Shown: piece by piece, positions 1 to 9,055 of the stretch
Position numbering within the stretch: position 1 is the first letter of the stretch
Layout of the letters: every line of letters begins with the position of its first letter
Virus record (IMG/VR): IMGVR_UViG_3300021420_000105
Coordinates: 1 to 27,633 of that record
Length of the DNA: 27,633 nt
Strand: one strand, 5' to 3'
Source of the DNA: a virus
Notes under the pieces: generated by a model
Databases searched by the model: none
What the model saw: only the letters and a program-made list of their open reading frames with translations
Told to the model about the DNA's origin: nothing
Made by a program: the position numbers and the translations under genes

Positions 1-2307
1 AGGGGTCGCCGGAGAAACAGATCCATTACACACGGACCAGTTGAAGGTGCCGGAAGTGACGTAATAGCTGAATGTTAGAGCAGGGTGTGCCCCATCCCAC
101 CCAGACACTCCAACTGTACTGGATGTAGGCGTAGGCGCAATGATGGCAGATGTGATCGCGACGCCGGCCATTGATGTAGCCGTATTGGACGTGCAGGTGT
201 TAGCCGCATATGATGTGCCGGTGGTGATCTGGATGTTGGCAATTCCTGAACCCCCCGGCGTTCCGTAACCAGTTCCGTCGGCCTTCACGTAGGTTCCTGC
301 TGTAGCTCCAGGAATGGTAACGGTATTAGTCGTCAGGGCTGGCGTATGCGTCGTTCCCGAGCAGTCCACCAGCAGGAGATTAGTTGACATGGCATTGTTC
401 TGGACATCGAATCCCTCCGTAGCCGTGGGACCGCAGACTGTGGTCAGGAAGCCGGCATCCGGGAAACCAAGCGCTCCTGCGTCGAGCCCAGCGAACGATC
501 CTCCCACCGACTGGAATACCGTGCTGGCGATGCTCACGTAAGTGTTATTGGAGGCTGCCAGAGTCCCAGATTCGTTGTAGAAGACATGATCCCCGACGTT
601 CGCAAACTTGTTGCCCGTGACCGTCCATCGTCCCGCCGTTACCAGAGCTTCGTGTCCGATATTAGTGAACTGAGAATTAGACAGAGTGTAGTCATTTCCA
701 CTCGGACTAGATGCTCCGAACCCCTGGTAGTAGTTGTTGCAGACAAGATTGGTGAAAGCCAGACGATTAGTCTGATTCTGAAGTCCGATACATGACCCAC
801 CCGATCCCGATCCTCCATAGTCGATCGTCCCATTCGAGATCTCCACGTTGCTCATGGAGGTGCTTCCGCCGTCGATCTGGATGCCGTTATTTGACATGCC
901 TCCAATAAAGAAGTTGGACACGGTAAGGTTGGCACTTACTTGATCCTGCGCAGAGAGGATCATGCCATTGGTATCGCCGGGCGTGGCTAGTTGCTCCAAG
1001 AACACATGAGAAACGTGATCCGTTGCCGAAGGCGCATAGGGATCAGACTTGATAATGAACGAATCGATCGAATGGCCGCGCGAGTAGTCGCCGTCCCAGA
1101 TAGAATTGGTGCCCTTGAGGATCGATCCATGCTGGTTGTAGACGCTTGCCGTGTTGTGGACGTAGGCATGGTCGACGTTCTCGACCAGGATGGCGTGATT
1201 CGGGGCAGAGAGGCTGTATCCCAGGGCTACGATGTTCTCAACGATGGGGGCCTCTACCTGGGGAGCCCCGATCGTCTGACCGTTGTTGTAGATGCTCAGG
1301 GCGTCGGCCGGCGTGCCTCCGTAGTTCGCGTTCACGAAAGTAGACCCAACATCGATGCCGAGGTTTCGGATCTTAAAGAAGTTGGCTCCCTGAATGACGG
1401 CTACGGTTCCCTGGATGATCGTTCCTCCGGTAAGAGCAGTCGGAGCGGTCGCGGAATTGAACCACGGCATCCCGGAGCCTTCGATGTCGACATGGGCCGT
1501 AGAGAGAGGCGGGTTCGCCTGGTCTAACCCGCTTCGATAGGTGCCGAGGGATAGATAGACCGTTCCCCCGCCCGCTGGCAGTGCCGCTATACACGCCGCC
1601 ACGGTGCTTGAGGTTGGACAGTAGAAGACGTTAGTCGTGTTGCATCCTATACTGGCGCAAGCTGTTTGGGGAGAGTAGGTATCGAAGGTCCAGCTTGCCG
1701 CAGGGATGGCATGAGGACCGATCGTCACCGAATTGGTTGTGATTGGACCTCCCACATTAAAAGTGTGAAGGGCGGTATTGATCGTGATGGCAGGGTCAGA
1801 AGTCAGACTGGTAGCTGAAGAGTTGGCAGCCTGAACCGTGAATGCGGGAGGGGAAGGTGAACCTCCACCACCTCCGCCTCCACCGGAACAGGGATTAGAA
1901 GGCAACGCAGCCGTGATCTGTGCGCTTATATCCTGCGTAGTCCCTCCTCCAATGATCGGTATGGCGACCATGAATCCGCCATTGATGACAGGGGGCGTAC
2001 CAGTGCAGTGGAAAGTTAAGGACCAGGTCCACGTCGATGGGTTCGGTATGATCTGGGCATTGTCGGCCACCAGCACCGTAAATTTCCCGTTTGAGTCGAG
2101 CTGACCTCCCACCGTCGTCTGAAAGGTGCTGGTTCCGCCCAGAAGGGGCTTCTGGGATGAACCGGAAAGGTTCGTCCACGCTGCACCGTAGGTTCCGTTA
2201 GCCAGAGAAGGTACCGTGGCCGTGACGTTCACGAATCCGGCAGGGATCTGCTGCCCCCAGGCAAGCAGGGGAAGCCACATGGACACGAAGATGAGGAGTT
2301 TCCTCAC
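1..2307 (-). CDS. Tail spike / receptor-binding protein, right-handed beta-helix, 3' end missing
   Basis: An open frame of 769 codons runs without a stop to the left edge, so the C-terminus is missing. The GTG start overlaps the upstream stop as GTGA and has AGGGGG five bases upstream. Residues 1-18 look like a signal peptide (MRKLLIFVSMWLPLLAWG, then QQ). Next come a beta-rich N-terminal domain, a run of eight Gly at about residue 145, and from about residue 230 a pectate-lyase-like entry motif (ALPAGGGTVYLSLGTY) followed by Asn/Gly-rich coils such as GGMSNNGIQIDGG. This is the pattern of right-handed beta-helix tail spikes, which bind or cleave surface polysaccharide. The last 100 residues read as a separate beta-rich, Thr/Ser-rich region. 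Its position after the ejection-protein genes matches T7 gene 17. The leader peptide is unusual for a virion protein. The fold is fairly certain; enzymatic activity is not shown. Confidence 0.75.
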   Translation of the reverse strand, partial: MRKLLIFVSMWLPLLAWGQQIPAGFVNVTATVPSLANGTYGAAWTNLSGSSQKPLLGGTSTFQTTVGGQLDSNGKFTVLVADNAQIIPNPSTWTWSLTFHCTGTPPVINGGFMVAIPIIGGGTTQDISAQITAALPSNPCSGGGGGGGGSPSPPAFTVQAANSSATSLTSDPAITINTALHTFNVGGPITTNSVTIGPHAIPAASWTFDTYSPQTACASIGCNTTNVFYCPTSSTVAACIAALPAGGGTVYLSLGTYRSGLDQANPPLSTAHVDIEGSGMPWFNSATAPTALTGGTIIQGTVAVIQGANFFKIRNLGIDVGSTFVNANYGGTPADALSIYNNGQTIGAPQVEAPIVENIVALGYSLSAPNHAILVENVDHAYVHNTASVYNQHGSILKGTNSIWDGDYSRGHSIDSFIIKSDPYAPSATDHVSHVFLEQLATPGDTNGMILSAQDQVSANLTVSNFFIGGMSNNGIQIDGGSTSMSNVEISNGTIDYGGSGSGGSCIGLQNQTNRLAFTNLVCNNYYQGFGASSPSGNDYTLSNSQFTNIGHEALVTAGRWTVTGNKFANVGDHVFYNESGTLAASNNTYVSIASTVFQSVGGSFAGLDAGALGFPDAGFLTTVCGPTATEGFDVQNNAMSTNLLLVDCSGTTHTPALTTNTVTIPGATAGTYVKADGTGYGTPGGSGIANIQITTGTSYAANTCTSNTATSMAGVAITSAIIAPTPTSSTVGVSGWDGAHPALTFSYYVTSGTFNWSVCNGSVSPATP

Positions 2308-3989
2308 TGGTTCCCCCTGTAGTCCGGCACTATCTTTGCGCGGCCCTGAATCTCTTTCGCCCTTGCGAGTTGCTGTTGCTGGCGGAGCAATTGCTGGCGC
2401 CTGGCCTCGGCAAGCCGTTCTGCTCCAGTCCGGGCCTGCACCTGCCGCTCCGCTCCCGCGGCCTGGCGCTCTCCCTGCTTCTTGACGAAATCCGCTACTG
2501 CCTGCTGCGGGTTGAGGACTTCCGGCTTCAGAAATTCAGGCCCAGTTGGACCCAATCCAGCAGGCTTGCGTGCGACCGCGGCTGCTCTATTTCTGGCCGC
2601 GGTATCAGCCTCACTTCCGGCACGCCCGAGTTCGCTGGTTTCAACTGCGCGGCGATAGGATGCGATCGCTTCCGGGTCGGGAAGAGGTGTGTAGCCTTCA
2701 GGAAAGTTGCCCACGGCACGCCCCACCTTGCGGCTCTGGATAGCCATACGACCGCCGCGAAGGGCGTCTACGGCCTTGATTGCCATCTGGAACACCGGGT
2801 GGTAGGGAGTGTGGGGCAACAGGTTTCCTGCCGCGTCAACGCCAGACGCCCCCTGCTCCAAGGTCGTGTGGGATACCTCAAACTGCTTGCCGAGGCTCTG
2901 CAACTGCGCCCCGCGGCGGTTGATTGCCTGGATCTGCTCGACGGGCAGTCCGCTGCGCTCGGAAAGCGTTTGGTATATGCCGTTATTCAACCGACCCAAC
3001 TCTGCTTGCAGGGCCCGAGCCTTCTCGCTATCGATCGTAGCCGTAAGTTTGGAGCCGGCCTTGAGGTACGTTGGAGAAAGATCTTCGTTGATCTCAGACA
3101 CTCTCTTGTAGGCCTCTCCAACCGTCTTGCCCGTATCGCCCGCAGGTATGTCGGCGTTGGGGTCGATAAGGTTCTCGCGGTAGTAGCCGGTGATTTCCTT
3201 GCCAGCCTCAGTGGCACCGCGGCCGAGTTGAAGCAAATCACGCATGGGATTCTTCGTCCGGTCAGCATATTCAGCCAACGTCGGAAGAATATCGGGTTCA
3301 CGCATGATCTCGACCATCTTCGCGTAGGCATCGGTGTTAACCGGGCGCATGCGGGGAGCGATCTTGCTGCGCACTGTGCGCTCCAGACCGGAAACCGGGT
3401 CAACCTCGCCGGCACGGCGCTCTAGTTCTCCGCCCTTGCGCCCCCCGAGAGCCAGAGCGGCGATGTCTACCAGGCCCCGGCCAGCCAGTTCTCGCGTGTT
3501 TCCGGTATCGGCCACGCGATTAAGATTTGTGCTCATCGATGCAATGCCCGGAACAGGCAAAAGCCCGGTTGCTCCAGTAACTCCGCTGCGCAGATACTGC
3601 AACCCCTTCAGTTCAGGGTCGCCTTTGATCGTACCCGCCGTCTTGAACTGCTGACCAGCCTGCTTAAATGCCTCGCCGCGGGACTGTAGCTCCCCTCTGC
3701 CGACGCGGTAGACTGCTAAGGCTATTGGGCCTTGCGTGCCATATATTGCGCTTTCCTCGGGCGTTTCAGGAGGGGAGAATGGCGATACCATTCCCTTGGC
3801 TAATCCGCCAATCTCGCTTCCCATTCCGCCGAAGAATCCTCTCTTGGCAGGCTCTGGTTCAACGGAGGCTGGAGCTTTCAACTTCTGCGCTATGCCGAGG
3901 CGCTCGTCGGGGGATAGGCGAGACAACACAGCCCTCTGCTGATCCTCAGGAAGGGTACGTAGCTTCGCAATGGCTTCTTCGGGAGTCAC
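2304..3989 (-). CDS. Large internal virion / ejection protein candidate
   Basis: 561 residues from a GTG start that overlaps the preceding stop as GTGA. The N-terminus (about 1-40) is a charged helical segment, followed by a Gly/Pro-rich stretch and a long mostly helical body. The last 80 residues are rich in Gln, Arg and Ala (LRQQQQLARAKEIQ) and should form a coiled coil or amphipathic helix. I see no catalytic motif and no transglycosylase signature. By position, between small Gln-rich proteins and the tail spike, it corresponds to T7 gp15/gp16, which leave the head and form the channel for DNA entry. That role is inferred from gene order only. A long antisense frame overlies it and is treated as a shadow. 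Confidence 0.55.
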   Translation of the reverse strand: MTPEEAIAKLRTLPEDQQRAVLSRLSPDERLGIAQKLKAPASVEPEPAKRGFFGGMGSEIGGLAKGMVSPFSPPETPEESAIYGTQGPIALAVYRVGRGELQSRGEAFKQAGQQFKTAGTIKGDPELKGLQYLRSGVTGATGLLPVPGIASMSTNLNRVADTGNTRELAGRGLVDIAALALGGRKGGELERRAGEVDPVSGLERTVRSKIAPRMRPVNTDAYAKMVEIMREPDILPTLAEYADRTKNPMRDLLQLGRGATEAGKEITGYYRENLIDPNADIPAGDTGKTVGEAYKRVSEINEDLSPTYLKAGSKLTATIDSEKARALQAELGRLNNGIYQTLSERSGLPVEQIQAINRRGAQLQSLGKQFEVSHTTLEQGASGVDAAGNLLPHTPYHPVFQMAIKAVDALRGGRMAIQSRKVGRAVGNFPEGYTPLPDPEAIASYRRAVETSELGRAGSEADTAARNRAAAVARKPAGLGPTGPEFLKPEVLNPQQAVADFVKKQGERQAAGAERQVQARTGAERLAEARRQQLLRQQQQLARAKEIQGRAKIVPDYRGNQ

Positions 3990-5239
3990 TTTGGCGGAGC
4001 TGCTCCCTTCAATGCATTGACGATTTCATCGATGTCCGCTCCTCCCGGCGCGGCAGCCGGCCCCACAGGATTCATCACGGCTTTGCGCGTCTCATTGGCC
4101 ACGTTGTTCGCCAGCCAGTTGATCTTGTCGTAGAGCAGGGCCGGGGTGTCCGTGGGCTGGGGAAGATGCTGCGACAGACGCTCAAACAGGTACTTTCCAC
4201 GACCTACGCGAGTCCACTGAGACGAACCGATTCCGAAGAGGAGGGCCACAGGCTTGATGATCTGCGAGTAAAGCGGGTCCGACGGAGTGAACCCGGCTTT
4301 ATATGTCAGCCACGCCTTTTCGGCAGCGATTCGGTCCATTATGCCGTTGCGGTCTCTGTATTTAGACAGGATAGGAAGAATGTCGTTCGCGGCAGACTGG
4401 ATCTCCTGCGTGCTCTGCAGGATTCCAGCGTCCTGAGAACTGTACTTCCCATGCACCCCGGTGTCGACGGCACCCTTGGGCATGCCGGGAGCAGAGGGAA
4501 GCCCTCCCGCAGTCGATGGCACCACAGTGCGGGACACGGGAGACGCCCCACCTCTGGGAGCAGCATCGTAACTCTTCCGAGTCGTGTGGGACACCGGCAC
4601 CTTGACCCATTCTCCGTTTTCATTTTGCTTCAACTCGAAGCCGGTAGTGGTCGAATCCTCGGGTGGTTTAAGGCCGCCAAGTTGCTTCCCGTCTGCGCCC
4701 ATGACCGGAACCACGTGCTGCCCTTCGGCGTCCGTGTAAATGCTATAGCGAAGCCCCGATGATGGGTCAGTGTAGCCCTGCGGAGCGCGGAAGGATGGCT
4801 GCTTGATGCCGAGGGCGGAGTATGCAAGTTGAGTTGATTCCTCCGGCGTAGCCTTGCGTCCCGTTACCTTCTCAAACGTGGCGAGCTCAGAGGCTGCCTT
4901 GCGCTGCGCCTCCGCTTCAGGACTCTCGCCGCCAGGCACCGGCATGCGGATGATGCCCTTGTCGGGATCAAGAGCGAGAACCGTGTATTGCCCCTTGGCC
5001 GAGTCCCACTCCGGGTTGCCGAAGATTACCGGCTGGCGTTCCTTGCGCAGTTTCTGCTGCGCCTCAAGGGAACGTAACTGGATGTCTTGCTGGGAACGAG
5101 CAATCTCCTGCTGGCCTAAAGCCGCTCTCTGCCGTGCTTCCTGATCATCAATCCCACGAACACGGCGAATCTCGCGCGCCTCCGCCTGAGCGGGTGCGAT
5201 CGGAGCTAGAAAACTGAGTGCGTTGAGGAAGCCTCCCAT
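3986..5239 (-). CDS. Internal virion / ejection protein candidate
   Basis: 417 residues. The ATG follows the previous stop by two bases, and GGAGG lies just upstream. Residues 1-20 are hydrophobic and Ala-rich (MGGFLNALSFLAPIAPAQAE). About residues 20-70 form a strongly charged Gln/Arg/Glu helix, probably a coiled coil. The centre is mixed, and the C-terminal 130 residues are helical (QEIQSAANDILPILSKYRDR). No enzyme motif is visible. It sits between the small Gln-rich proteins and the 561-residue protein, as T7 gp15 does. I infer a DNA-ejection role from synteny and composition, with no sequence family recognised. Confidence 0.5.
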   Translation of the reverse strand: MGGFLNALSFLAPIAPAQAEAREIRRVRGIDDQEARQRAALGQQEIARSQQDIQLRSLEAQQKLRKERQPVIFGNPEWDSAKGQYTVLALDPDKGIIRMPVPGGESPEAEAQRKAASELATFEKVTGRKATPEESTQLAYSALGIKQPSFRAPQGYTDPSSGLRYSIYTDAEGQHVVPVMGADGKQLGGLKPPEDSTTTGFELKQNENGEWVKVPVSHTTRKSYDAAPRGGASPVSRTVVPSTAGGLPSAPGMPKGAVDTGVHGKYSSQDAGILQSTQEIQSAANDILPILSKYRDRNGIMDRIAAEKAWLTYKAGFTPSDPLYSQIIKPVALLFGIGSSQWTRVGRGKYLFERLSQHLPQPTDTPALLYDKINWLANNVANETRKAVMNPVGPAAAPGGADIDEIVNALKGAAPPK

Positions 5240-5241
5240 CG

Positions 5242-5826
5242 CTAACCTCCGCCAAATGCGCTAAGGTCTGGCATCTGCTGGTTGCCATACCAACTGCTCA
5301 TATCGATCGGCGGACCCGGACTACCCTGAAGATCACTCAACTGCGGAGGCATCGTGTTGTTGAGCGGGTTGGGAGCGTTGACAGCACCTGGAGGAGGAGC
5401 GCCGGCCAGGATCTGCGCCAGTTGACTCTGGGCGGTCTGCTGCTGCTGGCCTGGGGGAATGGCTCCCCCGCCTAGGCCGAGCGCCTGTAGGGCGTCCTGG
5501 TAGCCCTGCTGCTGGTTCTGCTGGATGTAGGGAGCGATGGCCTGCGACTCGACCTGCTCGCTGATCTGAGGCGACTCGGAAAGACCCCTCTGCGCCAGAT
5601 ACGCCTGAGCCTCGTTCGCCACGCCAGTCTGCAACCCGGCATTGAGCGGCTGAGTGAACTTCGCGGCGTAGGCATTCATCTTGGCCGGGTCTTGAGCGAA
5701 GGAGCGAAGGTTGTTCTGATACTGCTGATTTTGGTACTGGTTGTAGAGGTTGTACCCGGTCGACCCCAGAGAGAGCACAGGACTGATCTGCTGGATGAGC
5801 GGTAATAGCGAACTGAAGGCTTCCAT
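5242..5826 (-). CDS. Gln-rich small virion protein (ejection-type)
   Basis: 194 residues; ATG preceded by AGGAGA at good spacing. A hydrophobic N-terminus (MEAFSSLLPLIQQISPVLSL) is followed by a very Gln/Asn/Tyr-rich segment (YNLYNQYQNQQYQNN), an Ala/Gln-rich helical centre and a Pro/Gly-rich tail ending in GGG. Small Gln-rich proteins with a hydrophobic start are common among podovirus ejection proteins (T7 gp14 and P22 gp7 are the functional reference points). It lies directly after another protein of the same style, so the pair may be a duplicated or split ejection component. Function is inferred from place and composition. Confidence 0.5.
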   Translation of the reverse strand: MEAFSSLLPLIQQISPVLSLGSTGYNLYNQYQNQQYQNNLRSFAQDPAKMNAYAAKFTQPLNAGLQTGVANEAQAYLAQRGLSESPQISEQVESQAIAPYIQQNQQQGYQDALQALGLGGGAIPPGQQQQTAQSQLAQILAGAPPPGAVNAPNPLNNTMPPQLSDLQGSPGPPIDMSSWYGNQQMPDLSAFGGG

Positions 5827-5834
5827 CGGATCTC

Positions 5835-6347
5835 CTATACCACCGGTGACGACAATTCAAAGAACTGGCTGGGCGGAGCCGTTGGCGCCGAGCCTCCGCC
5901 GCTGATGTTTCCCCCGAAGCCACCCTGCTGCTGGCCGAGAGCGGCGAGAATCCCCCGCATATCGACCTGCCCACCCGGAGCCAGACCGCCGGCCGTAGGA
6001 AGCGCTGCGCCCGTCTGCTGCGATCCTCCAATCTGCCCTGGAGTCGGAGCAGCGGAGTATCCTGGCAAGCCCGCCAACTGTGCCGCAAAGTCCTGAAATC
6101 CGGGCTCGGTAAGCGACCCCCCGGTCTGGGCCTGAGCCTGCCCCTGCGTAGCCCGTATCGCCTGCTGACGCTGCAATGACTGCTGGTTGGCTTGCGACTG
6201 CTGCTGCTGCAAAAGAGCCTTCTGATTGGCCGCCTGCTGATCGCTCTGATTGTTAGAGTTGGAGACGGCCTCACCAATGCCGACGCCAGCCCCCGCCAGG
6301 CTTCCAATGGCAGTAATGAGCGGCAGAAGTCCGGCGATAAAAGGCAT
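5835..6347 (-). CDS. Membrane-interacting small ejection protein, T7 gp14-like in position
   Basis: 170 residues; GAGAGGA lies upstream of the ATG. Residues 1-28 form one glycine-rich hydrophobic segment (MPFIAGLLPLITAIGSLAGA) able to cross or dock on a membrane. A Gln/Ser-rich helix follows (KALLQQQQSQANQQSLQRQQ), then a Gly/Pro/Ala-rich tail. This layout fits a virion protein that inserts into the outer membrane during DNA injection, as T7 gp14 does. The gene is followed by a second Gln-rich protein nine bases on. The assignment rests on the hydrophobic start and the T7-like gene order rather than on recognised homology. Confidence 0.5.
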   Translation of the reverse strand: MPFIAGLLPLITAIGSLAGAGVGIGEAVSNSNNQSDQQAANQKALLQQQQSQANQQSLQRQQAIRATQGQAQAQTGGSLTEPGFQDFAAQLAGLPGYSAAPTPGQIGGSQQTGAALPTAGGLAPGGQVDMRGILAALGQQQGGFGGNISGGGSAPTAPPSQFFELSSPVV

Positions 6348-6356
6348 CGAATCCTC

Positions 6357-6752
6357 TCAAAGCAAGGGCGATACGGCTATGCTCCCCTTGAACGGAACCA
6401 TGTTGCCCCCGATTCTCACCATTAAACGGGCAAGACGCTGCTCAACGGGCTGCGCGTCAGAGAACATCGACAACACACCGACACACCCCTTCTCTCTCGC
6501 ATTTTCAAACACTTTGGGGAGAGCCTCAAGAAACCAATGCCGCACTACATGACCCGGAAGAGGCTGTACGGACAGCAACCTCCAGATCACCAGCCATCCC
6601 CCCGCGTAGGAGCAGGCGACTAGGGCAAAGGGGAGGTCCGACGACTCGGGAGTGACGCACCACGTCCATTCGGGATCGAGTACCGGCATACCGTGGTTCA
6701 GAAGCGGCGCCGGAATGAACTCCCCTCGAATGTAGTTTCTGACCCTGATCAC
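6357..6752 (-). CDS. Small acetyltransferase-like virion-associated protein, T7 gp13-like in position
   Basis: 131 residues from a GTG that overlaps the tail tube stop as GTGA. The predicted order of a central beta hairpin (ALVACSYAGGWLVIWRLLSV), a helix (VVRHWFLEALPKVFENAREKG), a strand and a terminal strand (RIGGNMVPFKGSIAV) resembles the GNAT fold. No clear acetyl-CoA pyrophosphate loop is seen, so it may be non-catalytic. A short protein of this size and topology directly after the tail tube gene is what T7-like phages carry as gene 13, needed for virion maturation. The fold call is from topology by eye and is moderate to weak. Confidence 0.45.
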   Translation of the reverse strand: MIRVRNYIRGEFIPAPLLNHGMPVLDPEWTWCVTPESSDLPFALVACSYAGGWLVIWRLLSVQPLPGHVVRHWFLEALPKVFENAREKGCVGVLSMFSDAQPVEQRLARLMVRIGGNMVPFKGSIAVSPLL

Positions 6753-9055
6753 CCGATAACCCTTCGCGCATTAGCCGACTTGGGCTCAATGTCCCAATCG
6801 ATCGAATCGATCACCATCTGCCCCGAGCCCGAGAAGTCGATGTGGCACACCTGCCCGTTGAGCCATAGCTTGAACCTCAACTCAAACTGCTTCGACTTCA
6901 CGTCCTGCGGAACGATATCCGCCACCATCGACTGCTGGCGAGCCCCATCTAAGACCGGAGTTGCAACCACCGTGGCGGCCTGGCCGGGCGTGCCGTAGCC
7001 GCGGAGAACCATCTCCCGATAGAAGATCCTCTGGCTGGACCCCTCTCCGAACACGTCGGGAGAGCGGAACCCCCAGTTGATCACCGTGCTTCCGACAGTA
7101 GGATTGGCCGGGTTGATGCTCCACGCTCCATCGCCGCTCTGAAGACGATGAATACTCGGCCCCAGCGCTGAGGATACGGGCACCCCGGCAATCACCATTG
7201 GGTTGCCTTCCCCGCCCTTGACGCGATTAAGAGACGTGATCGGCCACGGAAGGTCGATGATGATCCACGACTTCAGGATCAGGTCGTAGCAGAACACCCG
7301 GGTCAAGACGCCGGCACCTCCCACCAGGGGCATGGCGCACATGTACATCGGAGGCTGAACCGCCTGGGCACTCTTCGAGAGATACAGGTAGGCAGGGTCA
7401 ACCTTCACGATGTCAGAGTCGATCTCGATCCCCCCAAACAGGTAGGGGCGAATCTCCTCTGAGATCACCCGGTCATTCACGCCGTCGTAAACAGCGAACC
7501 CGAGATGCGAATAGCGCACGATTCCGAATCCCGGAATGAACTGGATCGACCTCGCGGCCAGGCATCCCATGTCGGTCTGAGCGGCCTGAATCTCGAAGTT
7601 ATTCGATCCGAAGACGCCGATGATCTGGTAGGTCTGGAACTCCTTGAAGACGGCCATGCTGCCGGTCGGAGAGATTCCGAGGGCCGCGATCGTGAACGGC
7701 TGCATCCCGGTAATCTGCGATCCGTCATCCCGGCCGATGAAGGCGATGTTGACCGGGTTCCATGAGTTTGGGTTGTTGGCGTCCGACATCTTGAGCACGG
7801 TAGGCCCGTCAAGCTGGTCTGCACTCGTCTGGGGAGCGGTGTTTGCCAACCAGAGGCTGCCGGCGTAGACCACGGCATGGGCGGCACCTCGGGGTGCCGG
7901 AAGGGCCGCAATGACCACCGTGGCCTTCCACATGACCGAGCCGTCCGCCACCAGTTGGCCGATGGTGTAGGAACCTGCCGTGAAAGGCGTAGAACCCGAA
8001 CCCGATACGCCTCCCTGGATGGCAGTGAACACGTACCCCATAGCCTGCAACTGGGCGCCTGTGATCCAACTCACGCTTGCCTGCCATGTCGGATAGGCCG
8101 CAGTGAAGGAGTTGACGATCGAGACCGGCGCCACCGTGCCGAGCTTCGATGGGTCGTAGGTCAGGGGCGTGATGCCGTTGCCCAGGATCAGGACTTCAAG
8201 AGCCGCGAACTGCAACTCGATGGGGATCGAACAGACCGCTCCTACGATTCCTCCGTAGGGAGAGAATCCGGGAGCGGAACTTACCGGGTTAAACTGGGGG
8301 TCGCCGGGAAGAAGGTTGACCTGCTGCGGAGCTACTCCAGGAAACAGCCCTCCGGTGACGGACACGGGAAATAGGTCGGTTATCGACTGATTGGCAACTT
8401 GATAGAAGTCCAATAATTGGACGTACCGGGTCGTATTTGCGATCGGGGCCGCCGCAGTCGGAGCGGTAAGCGTCCCAGTAAATGTGAAGGTCGTGGTTCC
8501 AGATCCCACCACGGTCCCGAGCAGTACCCCCAACGGATTCGACCCGCCCGTTGGAAGAACATTCAGGTAGTAAACCTGATACCCGTACACTCCCGCCACC
8601 GCTGTCCAGTTGAAGACCACCGAGGCGAAGGACGATGCCGCGGTCATCTGCACCGCTGAACCCGGCACAGTCAGACCGGTGTGATCCAGACCTCCCGCCG
8701 AACCGATAGCCACCACGCCGAAGAAGTACGTTCCTGCGGGGTTCGTGGTAGTCCCAGATGGAACAGCCGTAAAACCGGTAGGAGCGGAGAACAGTGCGGC
8801 GGCCCTCTGCGCCAGCATGGAGTAGTAGGGATACTGACCCACGGCATAGTTCGAATAGGCATCGATCCAGAGCGAATTGGGGTAGGTGGAGGTCCAGTTT
8901 GCAAAATACTCTGAACCGTCACACACTTGGAGAGATCCCCGTTGCGTGAGCAGGAGATTCGACATGCGCGTCAGGCATCCCGGCTGCTGGGAGAGGATGC
9001 CGGTAGCGGCATTGATTCCGCGGGCAAACTTTTTCTGCGAAATCGTTTTAGCCAT
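6749..9055 (-). CDS. Tail tube / DNA stabilisation protein (T7 gp12 / P22 gp10-like role)
   Basis: 768 residues; ATG with GAGGG upstream, starting inside the 3' end of the HNH gene. The N-terminus has the motif typical of tubular tail proteins: a basic start, then GILSQQPGCLTRMSNLLLTQ followed by RGSLQVCDGSEYF, comparable to the Gly-Gly-Ile-Ser-Gln-Gln-Pro start of T7 gp12. About residues 90-170 form a fibronectin-III-like insertion (FNWTAVAGVYGYQVYYL). The C-terminal half has repeated beta blades, including SMAVFKEFQTYQIIG and FGIVRYSHLGFAVYDG, as in P22 gp10-like propellers. It forms the tail tube below the adaptor and retains packaged DNA. Position downstream of capsid and adaptor agrees. 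Good confidence on role, less on the precise family. Confidence 0.75.
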   Translation of the reverse strand: MAKTISQKKFARGINAATGILSQQPGCLTRMSNLLLTQRGSLQVCDGSEYFANWTSTYPNSLWIDAYSNYAVGQYPYYSMLAQRAAALFSAPTGFTAVPSGTTTNPAGTYFFGVVAIGSAGGLDHTGLTVPGSAVQMTAASSFASVVFNWTAVAGVYGYQVYYLNVLPTGGSNPLGVLLGTVVGSGTTTFTFTGTLTAPTAAAPIANTTRYVQLLDFYQVANQSITDLFPVSVTGGLFPGVAPQQVNLLPGDPQFNPVSSAPGFSPYGGIVGAVCSIPIELQFAALEVLILGNGITPLTYDPSKLGTVAPVSIVNSFTAAYPTWQASVSWITGAQLQAMGYVFTAIQGGVSGSGSTPFTAGSYTIGQLVADGSVMWKATVVIAALPAPRGAAHAVVYAGSLWLANTAPQTSADQLDGPTVLKMSDANNPNSWNPVNIAFIGRDDGSQITGMQPFTIAALGISPTGSMAVFKEFQTYQIIGVFGSNNFEIQAAQTDMGCLAARSIQFIPGFGIVRYSHLGFAVYDGVNDRVISEEIRPYLFGGIEIDSDIVKVDPAYLYLSKSAQAVQPPMYMCAMPLVGGAGVLTRVFCYDLILKSWIIIDLPWPITSLNRVKGGEGNPMVIAGVPVSSALGPSIHRLQSGDGAWSINPANPTVGSTVINWGFRSPDVFGEGSSQRIFYREMVLRGYGTPGQAATVVATPVLDGARQQSMVADIVPQDVKSKQFELRFKLWLNGQVCHIDFSGSGQMVIDSIDWDIEPKSANARRVIG

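Noticed and set aside
1862-1886. Short repeat of GGN codons in the tail spike gene
   Set aside because: It is explained as a polyglycine linker between two domains rather than a DNA-level repeat.
2370-3425. Long plus-strand open frame (351 codons) opposite the 561-residue internal protein gene
   Set aside because: Antisense to a well-formed gene in GC-rich DNA; composition is Arg/Leu/Ser-rich with no domain-like segments, and the start has no convincing site.
3668-4762. Plus-strand open frame of 364 codons opposite two internal-protein genes
   Set aside because: It runs across the junction of two coupled minus-strand genes and has the Arg/Ser-rich composition of an antisense shadow.
5333-6307. 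Minus-strand frame of 324 codons overlapping both Gln-rich ejection protein genes
   Set aside because: It is the +1/-1 reading of Gln-rich codons (giving Arg/Ser/Pro-rich text), while both real genes have their own ribosome binding sites.
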